From assembly GCA_946480695.1 (NCBI GenBank), contig CAMLKG010000011.1, positions 58,123 through 122,122 of the forward strand: a stretch of 64,000 bases of DNA, given 5' to 3'. Origin of the DNA: an uncultured Cellvibrio sp. GTDB lineage: Bacteria > Pseudomonadota > Gammaproteobacteria > Pseudomonadales > Cellvibrionaceae. The notes beneath the pieces are model-generated. The model had not been told where the DNA came from, ran no database searches, and saw nothing but the letters and a program-made list of their open reading frames with translations. Made by a program: the position numbers and the translations under genes. The number at the start of each line of letters is the position of its first letter. The first letter of the stretch is position 1. This document shows, one piece after another, positions 39,151 to 47,517 of the stretch.

Positions 39151-39963
39151 ATGCTCAGATCATATAAACCAACGCGTATTGGGGATATCCTGATCGAGCG
39201 CGGAATAATTAGTAGGCCCCAATTATTACAAGCATTGGATTTCCAGCAGGCCCGCCAATTAATGGCTCCTGAAACGGCTGGCAAGGAAGCGGGAAACGAG
39301 TTGGGAGAAATTCTGATAGAGCTTGGCTTTATCACTCGTGAACAGCTCCGGCAAAACCTCGCGCGCCAAAGCCGTTTAAGGAAAGCTACGCTGGTGGTCA
39401 GTTTTGTCGCGCCGTTGTTCACGATGGCTTGCGGCGGCGGAGGATCTGGTAGTGGTACCGCGCCTACCAATAAACCCATTCAAAGTACCGCCTCGTCATC
39501 CGTTGTAGTCACACAGTCGTCCTCACCGGTTTCGTCCACGCCACCCCAATCTCCGGTATCCAGCAGTGCATCAAGTTTGTCTTCAAATGCTCAAATCCCG
39601 GCGCTCTCAAGCGCGCAATCTTCGGTGAAATCGGCGGTTTCGTCCCAGCCCCTTTCATCGGCACAACAATTGTCCTCATCATCATCTTATTCATCGTCCG
39701 CTGTTAACGGTCCGGTGGTGCTCTACTGGGCCGCACCCACACGGCGCCTGAATGGCGATCACCTGGATATCACGGAGCTGGGTGGTTATGAAGTGCGTTA
39801 CAAACTGCGAGACCAGGAGAAGTTCGAGTACATAACCATTCCAGATGCGTTTACAGATTCCTATTATTTTGATCACCTTGATGGGGATTATGAGTTTCAA
39901 ATTGCCGCTTACGATAAAGAGGGTTTGTACAGCAACTTTGTGGCGATAGAACCTGTGGATTAA
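39151..39963 (+). CDS. Fusion of MshEN-like repeats, lipoprotein-like segment, poly-Ser linker and FnIII-like domain
   Basis: 270 residues in unusual order. Residues 9-32 (RIGDILIERGIISRPQLLQAL) and 51-73 (LGEILIELGFITREQLRQNL) are two copies of the GspE/MshE N-terminal repeat, a motif that binds cyclic di-GMP in MshEN domains. Residues 79-93 are hydrophobic and end in MACGGGGSG, which looks like a lipoprotein signal although it is not N-terminal. Residues about 112-185 are mostly Ser with Pro, Ala and Gln. Residues 187-270 have the strand pattern of a fibronectin type III domain (YEVRYKL..., DYEFQIAAYD). Function is unknown; a signalling link between cytoplasm and envelope is possible. It has no partner in an operon. 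Confidence 0.75.
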   Translation: MLRSYKPTRIGDILIERGIISRPQLLQALDFQQARQLMAPETAGKEAGNELGEILIELGFITREQLRQNLARQSRLRKATLVVSFVAPLFTMACGGGGSGSGTAPTNKPIQSTASSSVVVTQSSSPVSSTPPQSPVSSSASSLSSNAQIPALSSAQSSVKSAVSSQPLSSAQQLSSSSSYSSSAVNGPVVLYWAAPTRRLNGDHLDITELGGYEVRYKLRDQEKFEYITIPDAFTDSYYFDHLDGDYEFQIAAYDKEGLYSNFVAIEPVD

Positions 39964-40079
39964 TGTATTCACATCGGGGGCCTGGGGTATGTTTTGCAGT
40001 TTCCTTATAACGATCTTCTACATGCAAAACGCCCGCTAAACGCCTACAATAGCCGCCTTTTTTCTGTCTCCGAGCATTT

Positions 40080-41483
40080 ATGAGCGTCAACACCTTTGAT
40101 CCTGGCCAAACCACAACCCTGGAAACCCCTGCCAAAACCTTAGCCAGTCAGGTACAAGCGGGTAGCAAGAAAGGGAACACCATAGGTTTCGTATCGCTTG
40201 GCTGCCCCAAGAACCTGGTAGATTCCGAGCGCATCCTTACCCAACTGCGCACTGAGGGCTATAACATCGTACCCAGCTATAACGATGCCGATATGGTAAT
40301 CGTTAATACCTGTGGTTTTATCGATAGCGCAGTGCAGGAATCCCTGGGGGCCATCGGTGAAGCCCTGGCGGAGAATGGCAAAGTGCTGGTGACGGGGTGC
40401 CTGGGGGCTAAAAAGGATGAAATTATCCAGGTCCATCCAAATGTATTGGGTATTACCGGCGCCCATGCCTATGAAGAGGTGCTCTCGCAAGTACATGAGC
40501 ATTTACCGCCTGAACCGCAACACAATCCTTTTACTGATCTGGTTCCACCGCAGGGTATTAAACTCACGCCGCGCCATTACGCCTACCTGAAAATTTCTGA
40601 AGGTTGCAACCATTCCTGCAGCTTCTGCATCATTCCGGATATGCGTGGCAAGCTCGTTAGTCGTCCCATTGGGCAGGTTATGGGTGAAGCGGAGCGGTTG
40701 GTTAAAGCCGGTGTGAAAGAATTACTGGTCATTTCGCAGGACACATCCGCTTACGGTGTGGATATCAAACACCGCACCGATTTCTGGGACGGTCGCCCGA
40801 TGAAAACCGACATGTACCAGCTCGCCGCCGCGTTGGGTGAACTGGGTGTGTGGGTGCGCTTGCATTATGTTTATCCCTATCCACATGTCGATAACATTAT
40901 TCCGCTAATGGCCCAGGGTAAGGTGCTGCCCTACCTGGATATTCCATTCCAGCACGCGAGCCCCACTATTTTGCGCAAGATGCGCCGCCCCGGTCAGGTA
41001 GAAAAAACGCTCGAGCGTATCAAGAGCTGGCGCGAGCAGGTACCGAACCTCACCATTCGTTCCACATTTATTGTGGGTTTCCCAGGCGAGACGGAAGCGG
41101 ACTTCCAGGAGTTGCTGCATTTCCTCGAAGAGGCGCAATTGGATCGCGTGGGCTGTTTCCAATATTCGCCGGTGGATGGCGCAAAAGCGAATGACCTTCC
41201 CGATCCCGTACCGGATGACATCAAGCAGGAGCGCTACGATCGCTTTATGCAATTGCAGCAAAAAATCTCCACTGAACGTTTGAAGCAAAAGGTCGGTCAA
41301 ACCTTACAGGTGCTGATCGACGAAGTTGATGAAGAAGGCGCGATCGGTCGCAGCTTCGCGGATGCACCGGAAATCGACGGCTGCGTGTATTTAAATGGTG
41401 AAGACAGGGTTAAGCCGGGCGATGTGGTGGATGTGTTAATTGAACATTCGGACGAATACGATCTCTGGGGTAGCAAGGTGTAG
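40080..41483 (+). CDS. rimO: RimO, ribosomal protein S12 methylthiotransferase
   Basis: 467 residues. The N-terminal UPF0004 domain carries the auxiliary cluster cysteines (Cys42 in [12 protein letters not shown], then VNTCGF and VTGCLGA). The radical SAM cluster cysteines are Cys176, Cys180 and Cys183 in [13 protein letters not shown], followed by a C-terminal TRAM domain (about 400-467). The SLGCPKN start and [10 protein letters not shown] after the cluster identify RimO rather than MiaB. It adds a methylthio group to an aspartate of S12. A good terminator follows. Confidence 0.96.
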   Translation: MSVNTFDPGQTTTLETPAKTLASQVQAGSKKGNTIGFVSLGCPKNLVDSERILTQLRTEGYNIVPSYNDADMVIVNTCGFIDSAVQESLGAIGEALAENGKVLVTGCLGAKKDEIIQVHPNVLGITGAHAYEEVLSQVHEHLPPEPQHNPFTDLVPPQGIKLTPRHYAYLKISEGCNHSCSFCIIPDMRGKLVSRPIGQVMGEAERLVKAGVKELLVISQDTSAYGVDIKHRTDFWDGRPMKTDMYQLAAALGELGVWVRLHYVYPYPHVDNIIPLMAQGKVLPYLDIPFQHASPTILRKMRRPGQVEKTLERIKSWREQVPNLTIRSTFIVGFPGETEADFQELLHFLEEAQLDRVGCFQYSPVDGAKANDLPDPVPDDIKQERYDRFMQLQQKISTERLKQKVGQTLQVLIDEVDEEGAIGRSFADAPEIDGCVYLNGEDRVKPGDVVDVLIEHSDEYDLWGSKV

Positions 41484-41493
41484 GCCCAGCGAT

Positions 41494-41533
41494 AAAAATC
41501 CCCTGATCGCGCAAGTGACAGGGGATTTTTTTA
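41494..41533 (+). terminator. Rho-independent terminator after rimO
   Basis: AAAAATCCCCTG pairs with CAGGGGATTTTT (mismatch-tolerant centre with loop ATCGCGCAAGTGA) and ends in a T run. It lies 10 bases after the rimO stop. Confidence 0.88.
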
Positions 41534-41571
41534 TGGGCTATAGTCGTCAATAAATATTGTTGGAGGGAGTT

Positions 41572-41826
41572 ATGAATGAAGTCCAACATCTGGTAAAAGA
41601 CCATAAATTTGTGATTAATCGGGACGGTGGCGAAGCCGTACTTGCGTATCGATTGTCCGGCCAGGGCGATAAGGCATCGGTTAATTTTTATAGCACCTAT
41701 GTGCCGCCTGATTTACGCGGTAAAGGCCTGGCGGAGAAGTTGGTGCGTTCCGGATTGCACTGGGCGAGGGAACAGGGCTTCCATATTGAGGCCAGTTGCT
41801 GGTACGTGGCGAAATTTTTACGCTGA
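41572..41826 (+). CDS. YjdJ-type small GNAT acetyltransferase
   Basis: 84 residues. It is the minimal GNAT fold of the PF14542 family: YVPPDLRGKGLAEKLVRSGL is the acetyl-CoA loop, followed by HIEASCWYVAKFL with a conserved Cys. The short length is normal for this family, whose substrates are largely unknown. GGAGGG precedes ATG 41572 by four bases; the in-frame TTG at 41557 is unlikely. It probably starts a run of small genes continuing to 43106. Confidence 0.85.
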   Translation: MNEVQHLVKDHKFVINRDGGEAVLAYRLSGQGDKASVNFYSTYVPPDLRGKGLAEKLVRSGLHWAREQGFHIEASCWYVAKFLR

Positions 41827-41864
41827 ATCATTTAGCTGATTATTGATTGAATGGACCCTGGTTT

Positions 41865-42344
41865 ATGTTGCGTGATTATGGATTTACCTTGATAGAAATG
41901 ATGGTGGTGGTTGCCATTATTGCGATACTCGCATTGATTGCATTGCCATCGCCTGATCCGGCGATTGCACGTAAGCAAGTAACGGAGTCGATGGAGTTAA
42001 TTGAGGACTATAAAAAGCTGGTTGCGTTTTATCACAAAAGCACCGAGGTTTTTTTAAAGAATAATCAGGAAGCTGGCATGCCGCCGGCAGATAAACTGTT
42101 AGGTAATTATGTTGATCGCATCGATTTGGTTAACGGAGCATTCCATATCCATTTCGGCAATAAAGCCCACGGCGAAATCAAAAATAAAACGCTCAGTATC
42201 CAGCCGATCATGGTGAAGGATTCCCCGGAAAGTCCCATCTCCTGGATTTGCGGCAAAGCGGCAGTACCTGACGGTATGCAGGCAGTGGGCGAAAACCGCA
42301 CGAATATCGATATCAAAAACCTGCCATTGAATTGCCGGATATGA
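41865..42344 (+). CDS. Prepilin-like protein with type IV N-terminus
   Basis: 159 residues. The start MLRDYGFTLIEMMVVVAIIAIL has the prepilin peptidase site (Gly6-Phe7) and Glu at mature position 5, followed by the usual N-terminal helix. The rest is a short globular domain (CGKAAVPDGMQAVGENR near the end resembles PilA-type minor pilins) with two cysteines. It could be a minor pilin or pseudopilin of a type IV pilus or secretion system encoded elsewhere. ATG 41865 was chosen over an in-frame TTG at 41847. No other pilus gene is adjacent. Confidence 0.82.
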   Translation: MLRDYGFTLIEMMVVVAIIAILALIALPSPDPAIARKQVTESMELIEDYKKLVAFYHKSTEVFLKNNQEAGMPPADKLLGNYVDRIDLVNGAFHIHFGNKAHGEIKNKTLSIQPIMVKDSPESPISWICGKAAVPDGMQAVGENRTNIDIKNLPLNCRI

Positions 42345-42350
42345 TTTAAA

Positions 42351-42692
42351 ATGAATTTTCGCAGCGCTTTTATTATGTTGCTTGTCGCCCTGGTTGTTGT
42401 TAAGTGGGACTATATTCGCGATGAGCTAAGCCCACCGCCAGATTTCTCGGCACAACACCCCGAAGGTGTGGTGCTCTATGCAACTGAGTGGTGTGGCTAC
42501 TGCAAGAGAACCCGCGATTTTTTCCGACAACATAATATCGCCTACATTGAATACGATATTGAAAAATCCGCAGAAGGTCGCAGGCAATATGAACAACTCC
42601 ACGGCAGTGGCATTCCGTTAATAATGATTCGCGGTAAAGTGCTGCGGGGCTATGATCCACAAGCCTTGAAATCTGCTTTAACAATCCAATAG
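42351..42692 (+). CDS. Membrane-anchored glutaredoxin
   Basis: 113 residues: an N-terminal membrane helix (about 4-17) joins a glutaredoxin domain with active site Cys48-Gly-Tyr-Cys51 in TEWCGYCKRTRDFF and the cis-proline region GSGIPLIMIRG. The GYDPQAL end is typical of NrdH/Grx-like folds. The domain should face the cytoplasm or periplasm depending on anchor orientation; the N-terminal RSAF and following KWDYIRDE suggest a periplasmic domain is not certain. It lies six bases after the prepilin gene and 18 before osmC. Confidence 0.82.
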   Translation: MNFRSAFIMLLVALVVVKWDYIRDELSPPPDFSAQHPEGVVLYATEWCGYCKRTRDFFRQHNIAYIEYDIEKSAEGRRQYEQLHGSGIPLIMIRGKVLRGYDPQALKSALTIQ

Positions 42693-42710
42693 ACGTAGCA
42701 GGATTCAAAT

Positions 42711-43106
42711 ATGGTTCACCTGGAAAAAGCACATGATGGAATTTACCGCCAGCGTATCCGCATTGAAAACCATGAAATTTTTGCTGATGTAAGCACCGGC
42801 CTCGGGGGTGAAGATACAGCGCCGGACCCACACGGATTGCTGGATTCATCCCTGGCGGCCTGCACCGCTATTACCCTGACCATGTTTGCCAAACGCCGTG
42901 GCATGCCGCTTGATTCAATTAATATCGACATCGAGCGCGACGATTCAAAAGAGAAATCCGGTGAATATAATTTGGCGATGAAAATCGAATTGATCGGACA
43001 TTTGAATGACGAACAAAAACAACAGTTAATGGGGATTGTGGAAAAATGCCCGATCCATAAATTGTTGTCCCATGCAACCTTTAATATTTCCACGACGGGT
43101 AGCTAA
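42711..43106 (+). CDS. OsmC/Ohr-family protein
   Basis: 131 residues. The two redox cysteines are Cys51 in SSLAACTAITLTMFA and Cys113 in VEKCPIHKLL, the spacing of OsmC-type thiol peroxidases that reduce organic hydroperoxides; the family's KRRGMPLDSI segment follows the first. It sits after a membrane glutaredoxin gene, suggesting redox protection. A hairpin separates it from the convergent ene-reductase gene. Confidence 0.88.
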   Translation: MVHLEKAHDGIYRQRIRIENHEIFADVSTGLGGEDTAPDPHGLLDSSLAACTAITLTMFAKRRGMPLDSINIDIERDDSKEKSGEYNLAMKIELIGHLNDEQKQQLMGIVEKCPIHKLLSHATFNISTTGS

Positions 43107-43140
43107 AAAGCCCAGCCTGGTTTTCGCCAGGCGGGATTTT
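43107..43140. terminator. Bidirectional terminator between osmC-like and ene-reductase genes
   Basis: AAAAAGCCCAGCCTGG pairs with CCAGGCGGGATTTT (one bulge, one mismatch) around TTTTCG. It fills the 34 bases between the two convergent stops and has A and T runs on both sides. Confidence 0.75.
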
Positions 43141-44259
43141 CTACACAACCGCTAAATTCTCAGCCTGATAAATTGGGTAATCCGTATATCCTTCTGCGGT
43201 ACCACCAAAAAGCGCGGCGGGATTTAAGTCCGCTAACGGCCAATTATTTGCAAGGCGAGCCGGTAAATCCGGGTTGGAAATAAACGGCCTGCCAAAACCC
43301 ACCATATCTGCATAGCCTTGCTGCAAAATAATTTCAGCCCGCGTTTTGGTGTATTTGCCGGTAACAATAATGGGCCCATCAAAATTTTTGCGTAATTCCT
43401 TGCGAAACCCTTCATTTACCTGCGGTGCGTCATCCCAATCCGCTTCTGCTAAATGGATGTAGGCAAGACCGGTATTTTGCAAAAACACGGCTGCCTTTTG
43501 AATCGTATCGAGTATCTCCGGACAATTCATTCCGCGCGCGGTAATAAACGGGGCCAGGCGAATGCCAACATGGGATGCGCCGATTTCTTCGGCGACGGCT
43601 ATAACGACGTCTTGTAAAAATCGCAGGCGTTTTTCTTGTGAACCGCCGTATTCATCGGTACGCAAGTTAGACGTGGTACGCAAAAACTGGTCAATTAAAT
43701 AGCCGTTGGCGCCGTGGATCTCGACTCCATCAAATCCGGCGGTAATTGCATTGGCGGCAGCCCTGCGATAATCCTCAATGATCTGCTGGATTTCTTCGCG
43801 GGTGAGTTCACGGGGAACCGGGCAATCCATTTTTTCTCCCACCTGCTTATGGTCATTGTAAACCCATACTTGCCCTTCAAATGGAACCGCCGAAGGTGCA
43901 ACAGGCAGGGCACCGTTATGAAAGTTGGGATGCGACATGCGGCCCACATGCCAGAGTTGTGAAAATATTTTTCCTCCTTGCCCATGCACAGCGGATGTGA
44001 CTTTTTTCCAGCCATCCACTTGTGCAGTGGAATAAATACCCGGTGTAAGTGAATAGCCTTTGCCTTGCGGGGATATTTGCGTTGCTTCGGTAATTATCAA
44101 ACCGGCGCTAGCCCGTTGGGCGTAGTAGGTTGCCATCAACTCGGTGGGAATATCGCCCGGTTGTGCTGAACGGCACCGGGTCATAGGCGGCATGAGGATA
44201 CGATTTTTTATTGTCATACCGCCAATGGTGAGCGGCGAAAATAATGCTGAGTTATTCAT
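43141..44259 (-). CDS. Old yellow enzyme (NADH:flavin ene-reductase)
   Basis: 372 residues from ATG 44259, which has GGAG six bases upstream; an ATG 15 codons further up overlaps the next gene region and is not needed. The FMN barrel motifs of the NemA/XenB group are present: NRILMPPMTRCRSAQPG, QLWHVGRMSHP, EIHGANGYLIDQFLR and GFGRPFISNPDLPARL. Such enzymes reduce activated C=C bonds, quinones and nitro compounds with NAD(P)H. It follows the MDR oxidoreductase gene by 13 bases on the same strand, and a LysR gene is divergent, an arrangement typical of electrophile-response loci. Confidence 0.93.
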   Translation of the reverse strand: MNNSALFSPLTIGGMTIKNRILMPPMTRCRSAQPGDIPTELMATYYAQRASAGLIITEATQISPQGKGYSLTPGIYSTAQVDGWKKVTSAVHGQGGKIFSQLWHVGRMSHPNFHNGALPVAPSAVPFEGQVWVYNDHKQVGEKMDCPVPRELTREEIQQIIEDYRRAAANAITAGFDGVEIHGANGYLIDQFLRTTSNLRTDEYGGSQEKRLRFLQDVVIAVAEEIGASHVGIRLAPFITARGMNCPEILDTIQKAAVFLQNTGLAYIHLAEADWDDAPQVNEGFRKELRKNFDGPIIVTGKYTKTRAEIILQQGYADMVGFGRPFISNPDLPARLANNWPLADLNPAALFGGTAEGYTDYPIYQAENLAVV

Positions 44260-44272
44260 AACGTCTCCAAAA

Positions 44273-45292
44273 CTATACCCAGTTTTCCAATACAATTTTT
44301 CCAATCGTTTTGCCGGTTTCTATTTTCTCATGTGCCTTGCGCAAATTTTCCGCGTTGATAGGGCTTAATACTTCGGTCACGGTGGTGGTTATTTCGCCCG
44401 CATCTATTAATTCGGCAACGTGGTTCAGCAAATGGTGTTGTTCAATCATATCGTCCGTTGCATACAGCGAACGGGTAAACATCAGCTCCCAGCTAAAGCT
44501 TGCAGATTTGTTTTTCAACAAATTCAAATCCACCTGGCCGCTTAATTCAACAATCGAGCAAATGTGTCCTTGTGGTTTGATCGCTTCAGCCATATTGGCC
44601 CAATGCTGGTCGGTGTTGTTGAGGCAAAAAATATAATCAACGCCATCAATGCCATAGGCTTTTAACTGGTCAAGGAATGGCTTGTTGTGGTCGATAATGA
44701 GCTGTGCGCCCAATGATGTGCACCACGCGGCGGATTCAGGGCGTGATGCAGTCGCGATAATTTTTACATTGGTTAATACCTTGGCGAGTTGTATCGCGAT
44801 TGAACCGACACCTCCCGCGCCGCCGATGATTAGCAGCGTTTTTGGCCGCGCGTTTTTATCCCGGGAAATGGATAAACGATCAAATAATCCCTCCCAGGCG
44901 GTGATCGCGGTAAGGGGGATAGCCGCTGCTTGCGCATTGGTAATATTTTGGGGTTTGCGGCCAACAATACGTTCATCAACCAGTTGGAATTCGCTATTGC
45001 TGCCCGCGCGGGTAATATCGCCGGCGTAATAAACCTGGTCACCGGTTTTGAATAATGTTGCATCGGGCCCGGTGGCTATGACACGGCCAACCGCGTCCCA
45101 TCCCAGTATCCGGTAATTTTCCTCAACCTTGTCTTTAGGTTTACGCACTTTGGTATCGACGGGATTTACTGATATGGCATCTACCGCAACTAATAACTCG
45201 CGCCCGGTAGGCACTGGTGTTTCCAGGTTTATATCCAATAAAGAGCTGGGATTGGATATAGGTAAATAGGCTTTCAAGGCAACCGCTTTCAT
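44273..45292 (-). CDS. Zinc-independent MDR oxidoreductase (quinone reductase-like)
   Basis: 339 residues. N-terminal GroES-like domain (VPTGRELLVAVDAISVNPVD) and Rossmann domain with IGGAGGVGSIAIQLAKV; the zinc ligands of true alcohol dehydrogenases are absent. It belongs to the zinc-binding-dehydrogenase-like ZADH/quinone oxidoreductase group that reduces quinones or enones with NADPH. It is the first gene of a two-gene minus-strand operon with the ene-reductase and is divergent from the LysR gene that probably controls it. Confidence 0.88.
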   Translation of the reverse strand: MKAVALKAYLPISNPSSLLDINLETPVPTGRELLVAVDAISVNPVDTKVRKPKDKVEENYRILGWDAVGRVIATGPDATLFKTGDQVYYAGDITRAGSNSEFQLVDERIVGRKPQNITNAQAAAIPLTAITAWEGLFDRLSISRDKNARPKTLLIIGGAGGVGSIAIQLAKVLTNVKIIATASRPESAAWCTSLGAQLIIDHNKPFLDQLKAYGIDGVDYIFCLNNTDQHWANMAEAIKPQGHICSIVELSGQVDLNLLKNKSASFSWELMFTRSLYATDDMIEQHHLLNHVAELIDAGEITTTVTEVLSPINAENLRKAHEKIETGKTIGKIVLENWV

Positions 45293-45405
45293 AGGATCTT
45301 CCTTTGTGAATTAATTGATTGAGCCAGTCTAGGGGCTGGACGAATTTTTGATAATCGCTATATTGCTTAAATAACTATTAACTTTTTTTTGATAATGGGA
45401 ATTGA
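45293..45405. promoter_or_regulatory. Divergent promoter region between the MDR and LysR genes
   Basis: 113 AT-rich bases between divergently transcribed genes, including TGATAATCGCTATATTGC. LysR regulators commonly bind such regions to control both directions. I could not pick out a single convincing dyad, so only the region is reported. Confidence 0.5.
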
Positions 45406-46332
45406 ATGGCCAAGTCGTATTCGTTGCAAGACCTTGAGTTGTTCTTGCGCGTCGCGGAAAACGGAAATATGAGCGAGGTAGCGCGGCAATTGAATGTCAC
45501 TAATGCGGCGGTATCCGCAGCTATTAAGCGCCTGGAACTGGCATTGGATGTCAGTTTATTGGAGCGCACTACGCGCAGCCTGCGTTTAAGCGCCGCCGGG
45601 CAGAGCCTGATCCCTTACCTGCAACAGGCATTGGGTGCATTGAAAGATGCTGAATCGGAATTGCGTAATATGCAAACAGCGGTTGCAGGTGAAATCAGTA
45701 TTGGCTTACCCTCGGATTTAGGGCGGCATTTGCTGCTGGATATTTTGGACGATTTCCAAAAGCAGTATCCGCGCCTGGATTTACACCTGGATTTTTCTGA
45801 CCTGATGCAGGATCTTTATCGGGAAAACCTTGACCTGGTTATTCGCTACGGCGAGTTGCGTGATTCCTCTTTAATCGCGCGCAAGTTATGCGATAACCAG
45901 CGCTTGCTTGCAGCGGCTCCGGTGTATGTTGAATCCATGCCGCCGCTGGCATCACTGGAAGATCTGGTACATCACAATTGTTTGTATTTTTACCGTAATG
46001 ATCGCCCCTACAACCAATGGATTTTTTATCGCAATGGCAAAGAGATTGAAATTCCAATACAGGGTAATCGCCACGCGAATGACGGTGAAGTAGTCAGGCG
46101 CTGGGGACTGGCGGGACATGGAATTATTTATAAATCGGCACTGGATCTGGCTACCGATATTGCCCAGGGGCGATTAGTTAAATTACTGGATGGAAAATAC
46201 GAGGGGCAACCGACGCCCTTGTATGCGGTGTACAAACAGCGTAAGTATCAGCCTTATCGATTGACCGCATTATTAAACCACTTGGAATATCGCCTAAAAC
46301 AACTGGCAACTTTTTACAGCGGAACCCATTAA
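45406..46332 (+). CDS. LysR-type regulator of the ene-reductase operon
   Basis: 308 residues. The N-terminal winged helix-turn-helix (SLQDLELFLRVAENGNMSEV, VTNAAVSAAIKRLELAL) is followed by a substrate-binding domain with LDLVIRYGELRDSSLIARKL, as in the CrgA/DsdC-like subgroup. It is divergent from the MDR/ene-reductase pair, so it most likely activates or represses those in response to an electrophile. Its stop overlaps the pirin start (TAATG), so pirin is translated from the same message. Confidence 0.9.
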   Translation: MAKSYSLQDLELFLRVAENGNMSEVARQLNVTNAAVSAAIKRLELALDVSLLERTTRSLRLSAAGQSLIPYLQQALGALKDAESELRNMQTAVAGEISIGLPSDLGRHLLLDILDDFQKQYPRLDLHLDFSDLMQDLYRENLDLVIRYGELRDSSLIARKLCDNQRLLAAAPVYVESMPPLASLEDLVHHNCLYFYRNDRPYNQWIFYRNGKEIEIPIQGNRHANDGEVVRRWGLAGHGIIYKSALDLATDIAQGRLVKLLDGKYEGQPTPLYAVYKQRKYQPYRLTALLNHLEYRLKQLATFYSGTH

Positions 46333-47186
46333 TGACTTTGTTAATCCCACCTCGTACACAAAACATTGGTTTTACAGTTAAACGGTTATTGCCTTCGCGA
46401 TTACAACAACGTGTAGGACCGTTTATTTTTGTAGATCACATGGGGCCCGCGCATTTTGATGCGGGTACAATGGAAGGTGATGTCCGCCAGCATCCGCATA
46501 TCGGGTTGGCTACGGTAACCTATTTGTTTTCCGGCGCGATGATGCATCGCGATAGCTTGGGAATTGTGCAACGCATCGAGCCGGGAGCCATTAACCTAAT
46601 GACGGCCGGCAGTGGCATAGTGCATTCAGAACGATTACCCGAAGATGTTCGCGAAAATCACACCCGTGTGGAAGGTATACAAACCTGGCTCGCATTACCG
46701 ACAGATGTAGAAGATTGCGAACCGTCTTTCGCACATTACGCTGCGGAGCGTATTCCCGCAATTAATGTTGCGGGGATAAAAGGCCGTGTTTTAATCGGTG
46801 AAGCGTTTGGGATTTTATCGCCGGTGAAAACGGCGAGTAAAACTACTTACCTGGATTTGGAACTGGCGGCCGGTACGGAATACCAACCGGATTTTCCGCA
46901 ACAAGAACTTGCAATTTATATCGTCAACGGTGAAGTAAGTATCAATGGTGAGAAGATTCCTGAATTTCATGTTGGCGTTCTAACAGAATCAGCGATTGTA
47001 ATCGCCGGGACTGCCGCGCGAATTATGGTATTCGGCGGCGCACCATTGGCGGGCGAACGGTTTATTTTGTGGAATTTTGTAGCTTCATCGCGAGAAAAAG
47101 TTCGTGCCGCTGGAGAACGCTGGACTAACGGTGGCTTTACGATGGTACCGGGCGAAACCGATTGGATTCCGTTGCCGAAGGTCTAG
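46332..47186 (+). CDS. Pirin-family cupin protein
   Basis: 284 residues with two cupin domains. The N-terminal one carries the metal-binding residues in VRQHPHIGLATVTYLF (His54, His56) and in GIVHSERLPED (His98, Glu100). The pirin C-terminal cupin contains IVNGEVSINGEKIPE. Bacterial pirins include quercetin 2,3-dioxygenases; others have regulatory roles. It overlaps the LysR gene by one base (TAATG), and no metabolic enzyme accompanies it, so its substrate is open. Confidence 0.88.
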   Translation: MTLLIPPRTQNIGFTVKRLLPSRLQQRVGPFIFVDHMGPAHFDAGTMEGDVRQHPHIGLATVTYLFSGAMMHRDSLGIVQRIEPGAINLMTAGSGIVHSERLPEDVRENHTRVEGIQTWLALPTDVEDCEPSFAHYAAERIPAINVAGIKGRVLIGEAFGILSPVKTASKTTYLDLELAAGTEYQPDFPQQELAIYIVNGEVSINGEKIPEFHVGVLTESAIVIAGTAARIMVFGGAPLAGERFILWNFVASSREKVRAAGERWTNGGFTMVPGETDWIPLPKV

Positions 47187-47225
47187 GGAGCGCTGAGAGT
47201 GGAAAACGCATAGGCGCTTAGTGCA

Positions 47226-47252
47226 CTTGAGTTTAACTCAAGATTAATTTTT
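47226..47252 (+). terminator. Possible terminator after the pirin gene
   Basis: CTTGAGT, loop TTA and ACTCAAG make a 7-bp stem (47226-47242), then ATTAATTTTTT. Moderate stability only; it is the one hairpin between the pirin stop and the convergent small gene that ends at 47244. Confidence 0.5.
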
Positions 47253-47369
47253 TAGTTTATTGAGTTTGTTTTCTTCGGCAGCATAGGGCTTTTTAACCAC
47301 AGGTAGGTTTTTAATGTGACGCTTTAATTTACTTTTGGCGTCACTTTTTTTTTGGATTTCTTTGTTCAT
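47244..47369 (-). CDS. Very small basic protein, unknown
   Basis: 41 residues from ATG 47369, with AAGGAA upstream. Sequence is Lys- and Asn-rich (KKSDAKSKLKRHIKNLPVV) with no membrane segment. An in-frame ATG 23 codons earlier lacks a good site. It overlaps the end of the 58-residue gene by 29 bases. AT-rich, low-complexity composition makes coding status uncertain; no family recognised. Confidence 0.35.
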   Translation of the reverse strand: MNKEIQKKSDAKSKLKRHIKNLPVVKKPYAAEENKLNKLKN

Positions 47370-47517
47370 TTTTTTTATTTCCTTCGTTTTGGTCGGGGGC
47401 AATAGTATTTGATGGATGGCCACTAAAGTCAGGTTCATTTTCGATAAACATTTTCTGTTTTTCGATGGATTTTTTTATAGCTTTGCGCACTTCTTCAATT
47501 TTAGATTGATTAACCAT
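47341..47517 (-). CDS. Small charged protein, unknown
   Basis: 58 residues, beginning MVNQSKIEEVRKAIKKSIEK and continuing with a Pro/Asn/Lys-rich tail. AGAGG sits nine bases before the ATG. Its start overlaps the end of the preceding frame by eight bases, as in coupled genes. It has no recognisable domain. Together with its neighbours it forms a short AT-rich cluster of uncertain origin. Confidence 0.4.
   Translation of the reverse strand: MVNQSKIEEVRKAIKKSIEKQKMFIENEPDFSGHPSNTIAPDQNEGNKKNEQRNPKKK

Noticed and set aside
39580..39705. Simple-sequence repeat array or CRISPR in the Ser-codon stretch
   Set aside because: It is irregular and codes for the poly-Ser linker in frame; no repeat-spacer pattern was seen anywhere in the window.
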